Positions 34,567 through 43,623 of a DNA stretch of 64,000 nucleotides are shown one piece after another. Every line of letters starts with the position of its first letter. The first letter of the stretch is position 1. The stretch is from positions 1 through 64,000 of the forward strand of contig JADLFN010000003.1 in NCBI GenBank assembly GCA_020845475.1, in the 5' to 3' direction. The position numbers were made by a program, and so were the translations under genes. This DNA is from Planctomycetota bacterium (lineage in GTDB: Bacteria > Planctomycetota > UBA8742 > UBA2392). Below the pieces are notes generated by a model. It was given only the letters and a program-made list of their open reading frames with translations. It had not been told where the DNA came from and did not search any database.

Positions 34567-36435
34567 TTACTTCAACTCAATTTGCCACACCGAGATGTCG
34601 CCGTCGCTGGGTTCGCCGGTCTTGCCCTTGGCGTCGCGCCATTCCAGCTTTTCCTTGAGGTCCACTATCTGGCGTGATTCCTTGCCGTCTTTGCTTCCGC
34701 CCTTGGCGATGTCTTTGGCGGCGGCGGCATCGAACGCAAGTTCCTCCACGCCCGGCGCATAATCCTCCAGCTTGGTGACGCCATTGTACCAGTATCCCCA
34801 ATAACGCTCGCCGTTGCGGCTGCCGGTGTAGCCTTGGCCCACCACCGTCAGCGTCTTGCCGGTAATGAAGGCGCCCTTGATGCGGTGCTCGCCCTGCTCA
34901 TCGGGGCCCGTGCCGGTGTAATAGAAGGCGCTCCACTTTTCGCTGCCGTCGGCGGTGTTCAGGCCCAGCAGAAGGCCGTCGCCGCCGGACGTGTCATACA
35001 CGCCTGAGGCACCCAGCCGCCCGCCCACGAGAACCTGGTCGCCCATGACGCGCACGAGGTGCGTGTTGTTGCGGTCGCCCGCCGTGCCCGCATAGGTCTT
35101 GCCCCACGCAAGTTTTCCATCGGCGCTGAACTTGGCGGCGCTGAAGAACGTCGTCGCGCCGCGGCGATCAAGGCTGGCGTAAATACTGCCGTCTTTGTCG
35201 AGGTCAAGGCAGTTGATGTTGCTGCCGCGCCCCATGTCAACGCGGCGTGACCACGCCAGTTGCGGCGCATCGCCGTTGCAGCCCGTGAACTTGAGCAGGC
35301 AGGCGCGATCGCTGGCCAGGCCGCCGATCACCACCGCGCCGTCAGCGCTCGCGGCAATTGAGTAGCCGCGATCATTGCTGCCGGGCGTGAGATCGATGCT
35401 GCGCTGGAAAGCGGTGGCGCCGTCAGCGGCGTTGAGCGCGAGGAACAGGATGTCGCCGTAGCTGAAGCCGGTTACGAACACGCGCGAGCCGCGCACGCAC
35501 AGGCCGTAGGCCTCGGAGCTGTGCTTGCCCAGCGCACTCTTGGCCCATTCGTTGCGCCAGAGCTTCTCCCAGATGGGCTCGCCGGTTTTGCCGTCCACTT
35601 TCATGATCAGCGCGGAGAGAATGCTGTTCGACTTGTCGTCGCTGTTGACGCCGCAAAGGTACAGGTTGCCCTGTTCGTCGAGCGCGAGGCTGTTGGCGGT
35701 GCCGCCGGTTTCGGCGTTCTGGCCGCTGTCCGGGCTGCAATCTTTGTAGGGCCCGTTCCAGAGCTTGGCCCAGGCCAGCGAACCGTCAGCGTTGATCTTG
35801 CCGTAGATAATGTCGGTGCTGAAGCGATCTGCGATCTGCGTGGCCTGGCCGCTGAAGTAGATGTTGCCTTCGGCGTCGCCCACGGCGGTGCTGAGCATTT
35901 CGTCGGTCTTGGAGGCGCCAAACAGCTTGTGCAGTTTCGTAGCGCCGCCGGAAAAGAACTTGGCGCTTTCGCGGCCGCGGCTTGCCAGCTTGAGCGTGAA
36001 CGTTTTGTCCGTGTTATAGGTGATGGTCAGAGTCGCGTTGCGCTCGCCGCTTTCCACGGGGTAGAAGCGCACGCGCAGGCCAAACGCGCCCTTGGAGGCT
36101 TCCAGCTTGGTTTCCTTGAAGTCCAGCGGGTCGCGCTTGCCCTTTTCGGCCAGCAGCGTGAACTCTTCGTCCATCACGCCTTCAGCGCGCGTGAGCTCAA
36201 TCTTGTTCAGCGTCATTTCCGCGCTGGTCTTGTTGTAGATCGAGATCGTCTGCACCGACTCCGTGAACAGCGCCAGCGAGTTGCGCTCGGTGTTCATGGG
36301 AATCCAGTAACGGTCCCCGTTCTTGAACTCAATGCCCTCCGCCATCACCGTCGGGCCGGGCGCATCCTGCGCGGCTACCGTGAACCCGCCCAGCGCCAGC
36401 ATGAACAACGACAGCAAACCCAGTGTTGCCCTCAT
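34567..36435 (-). CDS. Secreted beta-propeller (SBBP/PQQ-like repeat) protein
   Basis: 622 residues with a signal peptide (MRATLGLLSLFMLALGGFTV, cleavage near VAAQ). Residues about 25-150 form an Ig-like region (SIYNKTSAEMTLNKIEL). From about 160 on there are six to seven repeats of the type GNIYFSGQA / GNLYLCGVNSDD / GAVVIGGLASD, each with a KINADGSLAWAKLW-like strand: the pattern of SBBP or PQQ-type beta-propellers. No catalytic residues are evident; an exported binding protein is likely. The ATG is preceded by GGAGAG. It is divergent from the small coiled-coil gene and ends at a strong terminator. Confidence 0.85.
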   Translation of the reverse strand: MRATLGLLSLFMLALGGFTVAAQDAPGPTVMAEGIEFKNGDRYWIPMNTERNSLALFTESVQTISIYNKTSAEMTLNKIELTRAEGVMDEEFTLLAEKGKRDPLDFKETKLEASKGAFGLRVRFYPVESGERNATLTITYNTDKTFTLKLASRGRESAKFFSGGATKLHKLFGASKTDEMLSTAVGDAEGNIYFSGQATQIADRFSTDIIYGKINADGSLAWAKLWNGPYKDCSPDSGQNAETGGTANSLALDEQGNLYLCGVNSDDKSNSILSALIMKVDGKTGEPIWEKLWRNEWAKSALGKHSSEAYGLCVRGSRVFVTGFSYGDILFLALNAADGATAFQRSIDLTPGSNDRGYSIAASADGAVVIGGLASDRACLLKFTGCNGDAPQLAWSRRVDMGRGSNINCLDLDKDGSIYASLDRRGATTFFSAAKFSADGKLAWGKTYAGTAGDRNNTHLVRVMGDQVLVGGRLGASGVYDTSGGDGLLLGLNTADGSEKWSAFYYTGTGPDEQGEHRIKGAFITGKTLTVVGQGYTGSRNGERYWGYWYNGVTKLEDYAPGVEELAFDAAAAKDIAKGGSKDGKESRQIVDLKEKLEWRDAKGKTGEPSDGDISVWQIELK

Positions 36436-36635
36436 GTTGCTCTCCTTGATCGTCTTGAAAGTGAATCGTGCCCCGAAGCGCCAATGTTAGTCATGCCCAT
36501 TGGGGATGCCAGCACATTCAGGAGGTGCAGGTCTTTTGAAAATTCCGCGCAACCTCTTTTTCGTGCGGGGTTTCACTACAACGCCCGCAAGGCACCCCGA
36601 AAACACGCCGACCCCTCGGCACCCTGGAGAGCAAC

Positions 36636-36962
36636 ATGAAGATTCACTGGATTCTGGCACTCGCGCTGAGCCTCACGTTGGGCGCGGGCACACTGGCCGC
36701 GCAGGATGGCGAGCAACCCAACGGGCCCCAGCGCGAGCGCAAAGAGCAACATCAGGATCGCCACAAGCGAATCCACGAACTCGTCAAGCACTTGCAGGAG
36801 AAGCTGGTCGAACTCAAGAAGCGCCAGGCCGAGGGTGGAGAACACGCCGAGGAAATCGCCAAGCGCATCGAGGCCATCGAGACCAAACTGAAAGAGATCC
36901 GCGCCAAGCTCGCCGAACACCGCGAAAAGCACGGCGAACGCAAAGAAGGCAAGAAGGCCTGA
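36636..36962 (+). CDS. Small periplasmic coiled-coil protein
   Basis: 108 residues: a signal peptide (MKIHWILALALSLTLGAGTL, cleavage near AAQ), then a very charged helix of about 85 residues rich in Lys, Glu, His and Arg with heptad-like spacing (ELVKHLQEKLVELKKRQAEG, AKRIEAIETKLKEIRAKLAE). The size and helical, His-rich character recall Spy/CpxP-type periplasmic chaperones, but the LTxxQ motif is missing, so this is only a resemblance. Good GGAGAG Shine-Dalgarno. It is a single-gene unit that ends at a strong terminator. Confidence 0.75.
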   Translation: MKIHWILALALSLTLGAGTLAAQDGEQPNGPQRERKEQHQDRHKRIHELVKHLQEKLVELKKRQAEGGEHAEEIAKRIEAIETKLKEIRAKLAEHREKHGERKEGKKA

Positions 36963-36976
36963 ACATCCCACGCCGG

Positions 36977-37006
36977 AACGGGACGCCTTTGCGGCGTCCC
37001 GTTTTT
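36977..37006. terminator. Rho-independent terminator (usable from both sides)
   Basis: AACGGGACGCC / GGCGTCCCGTT with a TTTGC loop, followed by TTTC. It ends the coiled-coil gene and directly abuts the stop codon of the cyclase fragment on the other strand. Confidence 0.9.
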
Positions 37007-37221
37007 CATGCCCGCACGCCCGCCGCGCGCTCAAAGGCAACCATGAACGCGTCGCCCTCGGTTTTCACTTCAAAGCCGCCAAAGGCCGCAATCTGCGCGC
37101 GCATGATTTCATTGTGCAGCTTCAGGCAATCCTCAAAGCGCGGCCCATGCCGTTCCCACAGCGGAGTGCTGTCCTGGATATCGGTGAAAACAAGAGTGAC
37201 TGTCCCGGTTGGAGCCTGCAT
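37006..37221 (-). pseudogene. Truncated class III adenylate/guanylate cyclase domain
   Basis: 71 residues from ATG 37221. GTVTLVFTDIQDSTPLWE is the first strand and metal-binding aspartate of a class III cyclase, and FGGFEVKTEGDAFMVAFERA is the second metal-binding region. The reading frame then stops after five more residues, at the edge of a terminator. A whole cyclase homology domain needs about 180 residues, so the second half, including the transition-state Asn/Arg, is missing. This kind of domain (GDAFMVAF) typically begins large cyclase-STAND ATPase-TPR regulators, and three TPR fragments with a STAND-like head occur elsewhere in this window. Most likely a relic; a short regulatory peptide cannot be excluded. 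Confidence 0.75.
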
Positions 37222-37302
37222 GGCGGCACTATACATGCCTTGCCAATTGCTGCTGCTCAGATGTTGGCCTGCAAATCGGCATAGAGCACGAATCGCGAGG
37301 TG

Positions 37303-38607
37303 TCATTGACAAAGATACGGCCGCCCTGCGGGCGTCTGCCACCGCGCCGGTTTGACTTCCTCAATCTTCTCAATGTCTCCGGGTTTGGCATGGCTCCAAT
37401 GAATGCAGAGAGTGCTGGCGATGCCCTCTCTCATCAGGTCGTACTCCCAGATTTCGCCCCATTCGTATCGTTTTGGCTCGGCCTCTACGCTGAAGGAACT
37501 GACAAACGTAGGCGAGCCCAGAAGTACAAGTACCTCCGTCGCGGACATAGAGGAGTTGAGCTTCTCCGTTCGTGCTTCCAGATCTTCCACACTCTTGGGC
37601 ATCGGGAGTTCTGGTCCCGAACCAAATCCCGAACCACGTGTGAAGCGGTAGTTGGCTGTGCGCTTTGGCGTTACTCCCAGTCTCCAAAGAGCCTGTTGAA
37701 CTACAGGCCGAAGCCACTGTGTGTGCACGTATGAGGAGAGCTTCCTCTGTTCTGCAAATGCGTGCGATCCGGTTGTGTAGAGCGGCGTTGAGACACTCTC
37801 TAAAGCACGCAATACATCCAACATTTCCGCGAGCCTGTGGCTACCAGCCACATCAATACTCGCGGCAAGAAATTCGAGTTCGGGCAGTTTCTTCAGTAGT
37901 TTGCTGCCGCGCTTGCCAGCTTGAGTTCCTTTCAGGCAATCCGCCGCCGAGGCGATAACCCGTTTCGCAATGACTGACTCCGCGAGTTCCAGCGAAGCCA
38001 GCGGCGAAGAGTTACTCGCCAAATCTGAGTCCGAAAGGAGCACGTGCGCATCCAGATCAACGACAAGCCTTCTGGTCCAAGCTGAACGAATGGAAAAGTA
38101 ATGCGTCCCGGAATGTGTAAAGAAGCAAGGCAAGGAATTTGATTGCCAGAAGATTCCTGCGGTCGAATCCGGAATGTGCTCGTCCTTCCAGATGACTGCT
38201 TTTGCGCCAACCTTGGTTTCCCGGCTGAAGTCCGGGTTTTTTCCGATTCCCTCCCAGTCGGTGCACACATGTACGGCGAACACAATTGTTCCTTGTCCAT
38301 CAAAGAAAACGGTTGGCGCGGCCGTGTATCCATGCAGGCCCGCCACAACATGGCCGAAGTCGCTGACGTAGAGATTGGTTGGCGCCGGCTCGCGTTCGGG
38401 TTGCCAACGCTCCCAAACAACCCGTCCCGAAGCATCGATGAGCCGATACCTGAAGTTGCCTTGGAATCCAAATGACTTGGCGTGGCGATCTTTCTCCGGC
38501 ACGAAATCCGGAAACGGAATAGTGCCATTCTCGGGCGATAGTGCTTCTGCGCTGAAACGCCCGCCAGGGCTTGTCGCGCGCATGTCAGGAAAACTGACGC
38601 TGGTCAT
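37303..38607 (-). CDS. Unknown protein coupled to PRPP synthetase gene
   Basis: 434 residues from ATG 38607, whose first bases overlap the stop codon of the PRPP synthetase gene (ATGA at 38604-38607), so translation is probably coupled. There is no signal peptide. The N-terminal half looks rich in beta strands (SFGFQGNFRYRLIDASGRVV, TVFFDGQGTIVFAVHVCTDW), the centre is helical, and the C-terminus ends WEYDLMREGIASTLCIHWSH. No family is recognised. Codon use looks somewhat less GC-biased than in the genes upstream, so later acquisition behind the operon is possible. A 50-base Asp/Glu-poor gap then leads to the truncated cyclase. Confidence 0.75.
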   Translation of the reverse strand: MTSVSFPDMRATSPGGRFSAEALSPENGTIPFPDFVPEKDRHAKSFGFQGNFRYRLIDASGRVVWERWQPEREPAPTNLYVSDFGHVVAGLHGYTAAPTVFFDGQGTIVFAVHVCTDWEGIGKNPDFSRETKVGAKAVIWKDEHIPDSTAGIFWQSNSLPCFFTHSGTHYFSIRSAWTRRLVVDLDAHVLLSDSDLASNSSPLASLELAESVIAKRVIASAADCLKGTQAGKRGSKLLKKLPELEFLAASIDVAGSHRLAEMLDVLRALESVSTPLYTTGSHAFAEQRKLSSYVHTQWLRPVVQQALWRLGVTPKRTANYRFTRGSGFGSGPELPMPKSVEDLEARTEKLNSSMSATEVLVLLGSPTFVSSFSVEAEPKRYEWGEIWEYDLMREGIASTLCIHWSHAKPGDIEKIEEVKPARWQTPAGRPYLCQ

Positions 38608-39488
38608 GGCCGCTCCACAGGAATCAAGCGCACGCCCGCCGCGATGACTTCCGTCAGGTCGATCCCGTTGCTGGGGTGAGTGATGGCGTTGCACGTGACC
38701 ACGCGCGCGCCCACGTTTATCAGCTCTGCGTAGGCTGGCCCTGCGAAGATGGCGTGGACTCCGATGCACACGGGTGTTTTCGCGTGCTCGTCGCGCAGGC
38801 GCTTGGCTGCGGCGAGCATGGTTTTGCCCGTGGAGATGATGTCGTCCGCCAGCACCGGCGTGTGGTTTTGCCACTTCTCGATGTGCGGCACGGAGACTTC
38901 GACTTCGCGGTCGCCCCTGCGCGTTTTTTCCAGCGTGATGCTGGGCGCGTTGATGCGCGCCGCGATGTCGCCGACCCATTGCGCGCTCTCGCTGTCCGGG
39001 CCGATGAGCAATGGCTTCTCAATGTTCACCTTGATCCATGCCGCGATCGCGGGCGCTGCATGGCACACGCGCGACTTGAGCGAATAAATCTCGTCGAGCG
39101 AATTGTAGCGGTGCAAATGCGGATCGACCGTCACCAGCCAATCGAAGTGCGCGCTGAGGATTTTTGCAAACGTGCGCGAGCTGACGGCCTCGCCCGGTTT
39201 GAATTGCCGGTCTTGCCGCAAGTACGCGAGATAGGGCGCGATTAACCCCACGCGCGTCGCACCTTCGGCTCGCACGGTATCTGCCAGCACCAGCAGCGGA
39301 ACGGTTTTCTCATCGGGGTGATCGAGCGAGCACACAATCGCGATTTCGCCACCACAATCGCCCGCGATGCGCACATAGCTTTCACCATCGGGAAAACGCC
39401 GCGTTTCGAGCGGCAGTTCGCTCGCGCCCAAAGCCGCGCGCAATTTTGCGGCCAGCGTTTCATTTCCCGGCCAGGCGCAGAGTCTCAT
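38604..39488 (-). CDS. prs: Ribose-phosphate pyrophosphokinase (PRPP synthetase)
   Basis: 294 residues; forms PRPP from ribose-5-phosphate and ATP. Motifs: RFPDGESYVRI, YLAYLRQDRQFKPGEAVSSR, VTVDPHLHRYNS, LIGPDSESAQW and the PRPP-binding loop VLADDIISTGKTMLAAAKRL. It is about 20 residues shorter than housekeeping Prs, and the start overlaps the stop of the NMP/thymidine-phosphorylase gene (ATGA at 39485-39488). In other bacteria this short Prs form and that phosphorylase family are also neighbours, which suggests a shared route that recovers ribose phosphates from nucleotides. It may not be the only PRPP synthetase of the cell. Confidence 0.93.
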   Translation of the reverse strand: MRLCAWPGNETLAAKLRAALGASELPLETRRFPDGESYVRIAGDCGGEIAIVCSLDHPDEKTVPLLVLADTVRAEGATRVGLIAPYLAYLRQDRQFKPGEAVSSRTFAKILSAHFDWLVTVDPHLHRYNSLDEIYSLKSRVCHAAPAIAAWIKVNIEKPLLIGPDSESAQWVGDIAARINAPSITLEKTRRGDREVEVSVPHIEKWQNHTPVLADDIISTGKTMLAAAKRLRDEHAKTPVCIGVHAIFAGPAYAELINVGARVVTCNAITHPSNGIDLTEVIAAGVRLIPVERP

Positions 39489-41026
39489 TCCTGTTCCTCC
39501 ACGGTCATGAATACGTGGTTGCTGCGCGCGTACTCGAGCGCATAGGCCAGCTCGCCCGGCGTCTGCGCGTGGATCGTTACGAGCGGCTGACCCACTTCTA
39601 CTGTCTGGCCCATTTTCACGTGAAGCATGATGCCCGCCGCATGGGCCTGCGGCGCGCCCGCGAGCTTGGCAATGCGCGCAAGCTTGCGGTTATCCGCACC
39701 GGCAATCAGGCGGCGGCGGCTGGAAACAATCGTGTGCGTGTGCGGCGCCATCGGCGGCGTTCTCATGCCGCCCTGCGCTTCACAGATGGCCTGGAATTTC
39801 TTCCAGGCGCGGCCATCCTGCAACGTGGAGCGCGCCAGTTGTTCGCCCTCGCCCGTCTTGGCCTTGCCGCCGATTTCGAGCAGGTGCCCCGCCAGCACGC
39901 AGGCCCTCGCCTCGAGATCTTCCGGTGCATCGCCGCGGCATTGCAGCACCGCCAGCACGTCGCTGGCCTCGAGCGCGGGGCCGATGCCGCGTCCTACGGG
40001 GTGTGTGCCGTCAGAGAGTGCCACGCGCAATGTCAGACCCACGCCCGATGCCACGGCCTCGAGAATGGCGCTCAAGCGCGACGCGGCTTCAGCGGAGCGA
40101 ACTTTGGCCGTGGGGCCCACGGGCATGTCGATCACCACGTGAGTCGAGCCCGCGGCGAGTTTTTTCGAAAGCACACTGGCCACGAGCTGGCCTTCACTGT
40201 CAATGTCCAGTGCGCGCTCCACGCGAATCAGAATATCGTCAGCGGGGCTGAGATCGGCCGCGCCGCCCCAGATAATGCAGCCGCCCTCGCGTTCGACCAC
40301 AGAACGCATTTGCTCGAGCGAAAGCGCCACGGGCGCGAGCGTTTCCATGGTGTCGGCCGTGCCCGCAGGCGAGGTGATCGCGCGCGAGGAGGTTTTCGGC
40401 ATGCACAGGCCGTTGGCGGCCACGATGGCCACCACCAGCGGTGTCGTGCGGTTGCCAGGCAACCCGCCCACGCTGTGCTTATCGAGAATGGGTGAGCGCG
40501 GCCAGGAAAGTTGCCTGCCGGCGGAAACCATGGCGCGCGTGAGATCGATCGTCTCGGCCACGCTGAGATGGTCGCCCGAGCAGGCGGTAATGAACGCCGC
40601 GAGATGCACGTCGGCGTAGCGGCCATCAACGACGTCGCGGATGATGGCGTTGAGGTCGGGAGCGCTCAGCGCATGGCCGTAAATCTTGGCGCGCAGAGCG
40701 CTCATCGAGGCTACGGGTGCCGGATGCGAAAACTGCGCGAGATCACCTTCGCGCGGCGAAAGTAAACGCCAAGCGGCTTCGCTAAGGCCCACTTCACCTG
40801 CGGCGATCAGTTCGCCATGGACGATGTTGAGCGTCGCGATGATGCCGTGGCCGTTGATCTTCAGGTAAACACGCGACTGCGCGCCAAAACCCTCTGAGCG
40901 GCAGATGGAACAATCGGCGCGCATGTAAACCACGGGCTCCTGGTGCGTGTCGATGCCCAGGCGGCGCACGCGAAGCTGATCGGGAGCGAAACGGTGATTG
41001 GCAGAGGCTTCAATGTCTTCAAGCAC
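39485..41026 (-). CDS. Thymidine phosphorylase family protein, AMP phosphorylase-like
   Basis: About 513 residues from the GTG at 41026. It has an extra N-terminal domain (VRRLGIDTHQEPVVYMRADC, then SICRSEGFG) as in archaeal AMP phosphorylase, followed by the nucleoside-phosphorylase core. The phosphate/nucleoside-binding signature is KHSVGGLPGNRTTPLV and PKTSSRAITSPAGTADTME. Archaeal relatives split AMP with phosphate into adenine and ribose-1,5-bisphosphate; bacterial members next to a Prs gene are less well studied. The frame runs open to 41350, but that part lies in repeat DNA; no ATG is near the domain start, so GTG 41026 is my best choice. First gene of a three-gene coupled run. Confidence 0.88.
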   Translation of the reverse strand: MLEDIEASANHRFAPDQLRVRRLGIDTHQEPVVYMRADCSICRSEGFGAQSRVYLKINGHGIIATLNIVHGELIAAGEVGLSEAAWRLLSPREGDLAQFSHPAPVASMSALRAKIYGHALSAPDLNAIIRDVVDGRYADVHLAAFITACSGDHLSVAETIDLTRAMVSAGRQLSWPRSPILDKHSVGGLPGNRTTPLVVAIVAANGLCMPKTSSRAITSPAGTADTMETLAPVALSLEQMRSVVEREGGCIIWGGAADLSPADDILIRVERALDIDSEGQLVASVLSKKLAAGSTHVVIDMPVGPTAKVRSAEAASRLSAILEAVASGVGLTLRVALSDGTHPVGRGIGPALEASDVLAVLQCRGDAPEDLEARACVLAGHLLEIGGKAKTGEGEQLARSTLQDGRAWKKFQAICEAQGGMRTPPMAPHTHTIVSSRRRLIAGADNRKLARIAKLAGAPQAHAAGIMLHVKMGQTVEVGQPLVTIHAQTPGELAYALEYARSNHVFMTVEEQE

Positions 41027-41052
41027 GCGAGCATGATAGGAAGCGATGGCGA

Positions 41053-41181
41053 ACTTTGGAGTGCGGAGGCTTGCCTGTCCTGAGCCTGTCGAAGGGCCTC
41101 CACTCTGGAAGACGCGACTTGCCACGCCGCCCATGCCGCGGCCGAACGACAAAGCGGCGGCAAGCCGCCGCACTCCAAAGT
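41053..41181. repeat. 129-bp element with 14-bp terminal inverted repeats
   Basis: ACTTTGGAGTGCGG (41053-41066) and CCGCACTCCAAAGT (41168-41181) are exact inverse complements. Inside is a second inverted repeat (GAGTGCGGAGGC / GGCCTCCACTC) whose loop holds CCTGTCCTGAGCCTGTCGAA, a text that is common in intergenic repeats of many bacteria. It has no ORF and sits between divergent genes. MITE-like. Confidence 0.8.
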
Positions 41182-41218
41182 AGAATGCACACCCCCGCGC
41201 ATTCATCGTTGGTGCGTT

Positions 41219-43576
41219 ATGCGCTTGAGCTTGTTGATTATTGCGATTGGATTCCTGTTGTCGGCCTGCGCGAGCTCCCGCATTGGCATTGCCGAGCAAG
41301 TCATCAGGGCTCTCGAACGGCCCCAATGGCGCGTGCTTGATCGGCCGCACGTAATGTCCAATTGCAGCGGCGTGCTTGATCAGAAGTCGTTCGGTGGCGC
41401 TGACGTCCTGCTATCTACGCCCCTTCCCGCTCGGGAAATGCGATCACCAGTGATCAATGGCGTGCAACTGGAGTTCCCGCCGCCGGACAAGCTGTCGCAA
41501 ACGGCGGTTGATCTTGACGCTTGCACGAATCTAAACGTTGAGGAACTGACGTTTCGCCACTTCAAAGTCGGCATCTACGCACGCAATTGCGAGAACCTTG
41601 TTTTAGACAGCCTTACGTTCTCCGACATGTTCCGCCAGCGCTTGCACTCGACGCCGGATCGCGAGGACGCGCGCGATTGGCTCTGGCCGCACAATAATGA
41701 CAACCGCGAGTGGATGACCAACTATGGCGCATGCATCGTTCTGGAAAACTGCAAGAACTGCGTGATCCGCAACTGCTCCGCGCGCGGAACGCAAAACGGC
41801 ATCATCCTCGACAAGTGCGAGGGCTGCCAGGTTTACAACAACGACTTCAGCTATTGCTCCGGCTGGGGTTGCGCCCTTTGGCGCTCCAACAAAAACACCG
41901 TCGCCCAAAACCGCTTCGACTACTGCGTGCGCGGCTACAGCCACGGCGTCTACGCGCGCGGCCAAGACAGCGCGGGCATCCTGGTATTCGAGCAATGCTG
42001 CGACAACGTTTTCGCATACAACTCGGCCACGCACGGCGGCGACGGCTTCTTCCTTTACGCTGGCCACGAAACGACGCAGCGAACGGGCAAAGGCGGCTGC
42101 AACCGCAACCTCGTCTACGGCAACGATTTCAGCTACGCCGTCGCCAACGGCATCGAAGCCACGTTCAGCGACGGCAACGTGTTCGCGAAGAACCGGCTGA
42201 TCGGCTGCGATTACGGCATCTGGGGCGGTTACAGCTACAACACGCTCATCTCGCAAAACGAAATCGCCGACTCGCTGACGGCAGGCGTCGCCATCGAGCA
42301 CGGCCACGACAACTGGATCGAGGGCAACACGTTCAAGAATGACAAGATCGGCGTGTGGCTATGGTGGGACGAGGACAAAGAGTTGACCGGCGGCGTGTAC
42401 GGGCAGAACCAGAAGACGGTAAGCGAAAACAACCACATCTTGCGCAACAGGTTCACTGACGACCACAACGCCATTGTGCTGGAACGGAGCGGTCACGACG
42501 TAGTTTCGTACAACGAGATATCCGCCCAAGTGTATTCGTTCATCGCAAAACGCTGGCCGGTCAGCGTCGAGTTCTCATACAACAACGTTCTCAAAGGCAA
42601 CTTCTGGGGATTGGAGGACGACGAAACTGGGCAGCACAGCACAGCCGACCCCGGGTCAACCAATCACTTCAAGGAAGAAGTGAGCAGCGAGGGTTACGTT
42701 GGAGCGCGCGAACCCATCACCATAAAATTCAGCGAATTGCAACGAACCACAGCTGCACCTAAAGGAATCCCCGATACGCGCGGTTTGGAACCCCTTTACC
42801 TGGGCACTTCGGGCGGACGCGAGACGATGGTGATCGGCCATTGGGGACCGATCCGACTACAAGCTGCGCCTCAACTGATTCAATTCGAGACCTCGTTTAC
42901 CGGTGAGGCTTGCTTCTGGTTGGCTTCGCGCGAGTTGTATTCGTCGTACGGGATTCGCGAATCCGACGAAAAACGCACGCTTGAGTTGTTTCAGGTCGAA
43001 TTCGGGAAACCTGCGGCGGTGGCCAAGGTTGTTCTACGCCCAAGAAATCCGGGCGTCACCCGCTTTGACTTTGAACTGAACACCGGACTTCCCCTCATCG
43101 TCGACGGTGCCGTGCCCGTGAACCTGTTCTGGCGGCAAAGAGTTAGTGGCGTTGTCGTCCGCATCGATTGGTCCATCAACTTCTGGCAATGGACGCCCGC
43201 TGAAGGCTCGTACCTGCCGCCGTATTGGGACAAGCTCGTCGCAACGCCGCCGCTCAAGACAGTCACCAAGCCCGCGCTCGAATACAACATTCAAGGCGGC
43301 GCGCCTGAACCCGGCGTTCCGGCCGATCACTTCGCCACCGTCGCCACCACCGAGATCGAACTGCCCGCGGGCTCGTGGAAACTCGTGCTCACCAGCGACG
43401 ACGGCGCGCGGCTATTCGTTGATGGTGCAAAGGTAATTGAGCGCTGGGACATTCACGGCCCCACGGACGACGAATTCACGCTCACGCTCATGGAGACGCG
43501 CCGTGTCAAGCTGCGCGTTGAGCATTTCGAGAACACCGGCTGGGCCGCGCTTGCTTTGCGCATAGAACGCAAGTAG
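41219..43576 (+). CDS. Lipoprotein with parallel beta-helix and C-terminal PA14-like domain
   Basis: 785 residues. The N-terminus MRLSLLIIAIGFLLSACASS has a lipobox (LSAC), so it is probably anchored in the membrane. Residues about 90-420 show right-handed beta-helix (NosD/pectate-lyase type) repeats: CKNCVIRNCSARGTQNGIIL, CEGCQVYNNDFSYC, NTLISQNEIAD, NWIEGNTFKNDKIGV. After a beta-sandwich-like part (about 540-690), the last 100 residues match a PA14-type ligand-binding domain: LPAGSWKLVLTSDDGARLFV, then DGAKVIERW and RVKLRVEHFENTGWAAL. A polysaccharide-binding or -cleaving surface protein is inferred. Acid catalytic residues cannot be assigned. The TAG stop lies in a palindromic repeat. Confidence 0.88.
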   Translation: MRLSLLIIAIGFLLSACASSRIGIAEQVIRALERPQWRVLDRPHVMSNCSGVLDQKSFGGADVLLSTPLPAREMRSPVINGVQLEFPPPDKLSQTAVDLDACTNLNVEELTFRHFKVGIYARNCENLVLDSLTFSDMFRQRLHSTPDREDARDWLWPHNNDNREWMTNYGACIVLENCKNCVIRNCSARGTQNGIILDKCEGCQVYNNDFSYCSGWGCALWRSNKNTVAQNRFDYCVRGYSHGVYARGQDSAGILVFEQCCDNVFAYNSATHGGDGFFLYAGHETTQRTGKGGCNRNLVYGNDFSYAVANGIEATFSDGNVFAKNRLIGCDYGIWGGYSYNTLISQNEIADSLTAGVAIEHGHDNWIEGNTFKNDKIGVWLWWDEDKELTGGVYGQNQKTVSENNHILRNRFTDDHNAIVLERSGHDVVSYNEISAQVYSFIAKRWPVSVEFSYNNVLKGNFWGLEDDETGQHSTADPGSTNHFKEEVSSEGYVGAREPITIKFSELQRTTAAPKGIPDTRGLEPLYLGTSGGRETMVIGHWGPIRLQAAPQLIQFETSFTGEACFWLASRELYSSYGIRESDEKRTLELFQVEFGKPAAVAKVVLRPRNPGVTRFDFELNTGLPLIVDGAVPVNLFWRQRVSGVVVRIDWSINFWQWTPAEGSYLPPYWDKLVATPPLKTVTKPALEYNIQGGAPEPGVPADHFATVATTEIELPAGSWKLVLTSDDGARLFVDGAKVIERWDIHGPTDDEFTLTLMETRRVKLRVEHFENTGWAALALRIERK

Positions 43577-43599
43577 GGGCGCAACTGCTGCGCCCCCAC
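43573..43599. repeat. GTAGGGGCG-type palindrome
   Basis: GTAGGGGCGCA and TGCGCCCCCAC around a 5-base loop. The TAG at 43574-43576 is the stop codon of the beta-helix lipoprotein gene, the same arrangement as at 324. Confidence 0.75.
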
Positions 43600-43623
43600 C
43601 GGAGATTGAATCGTGGCCCAGAG

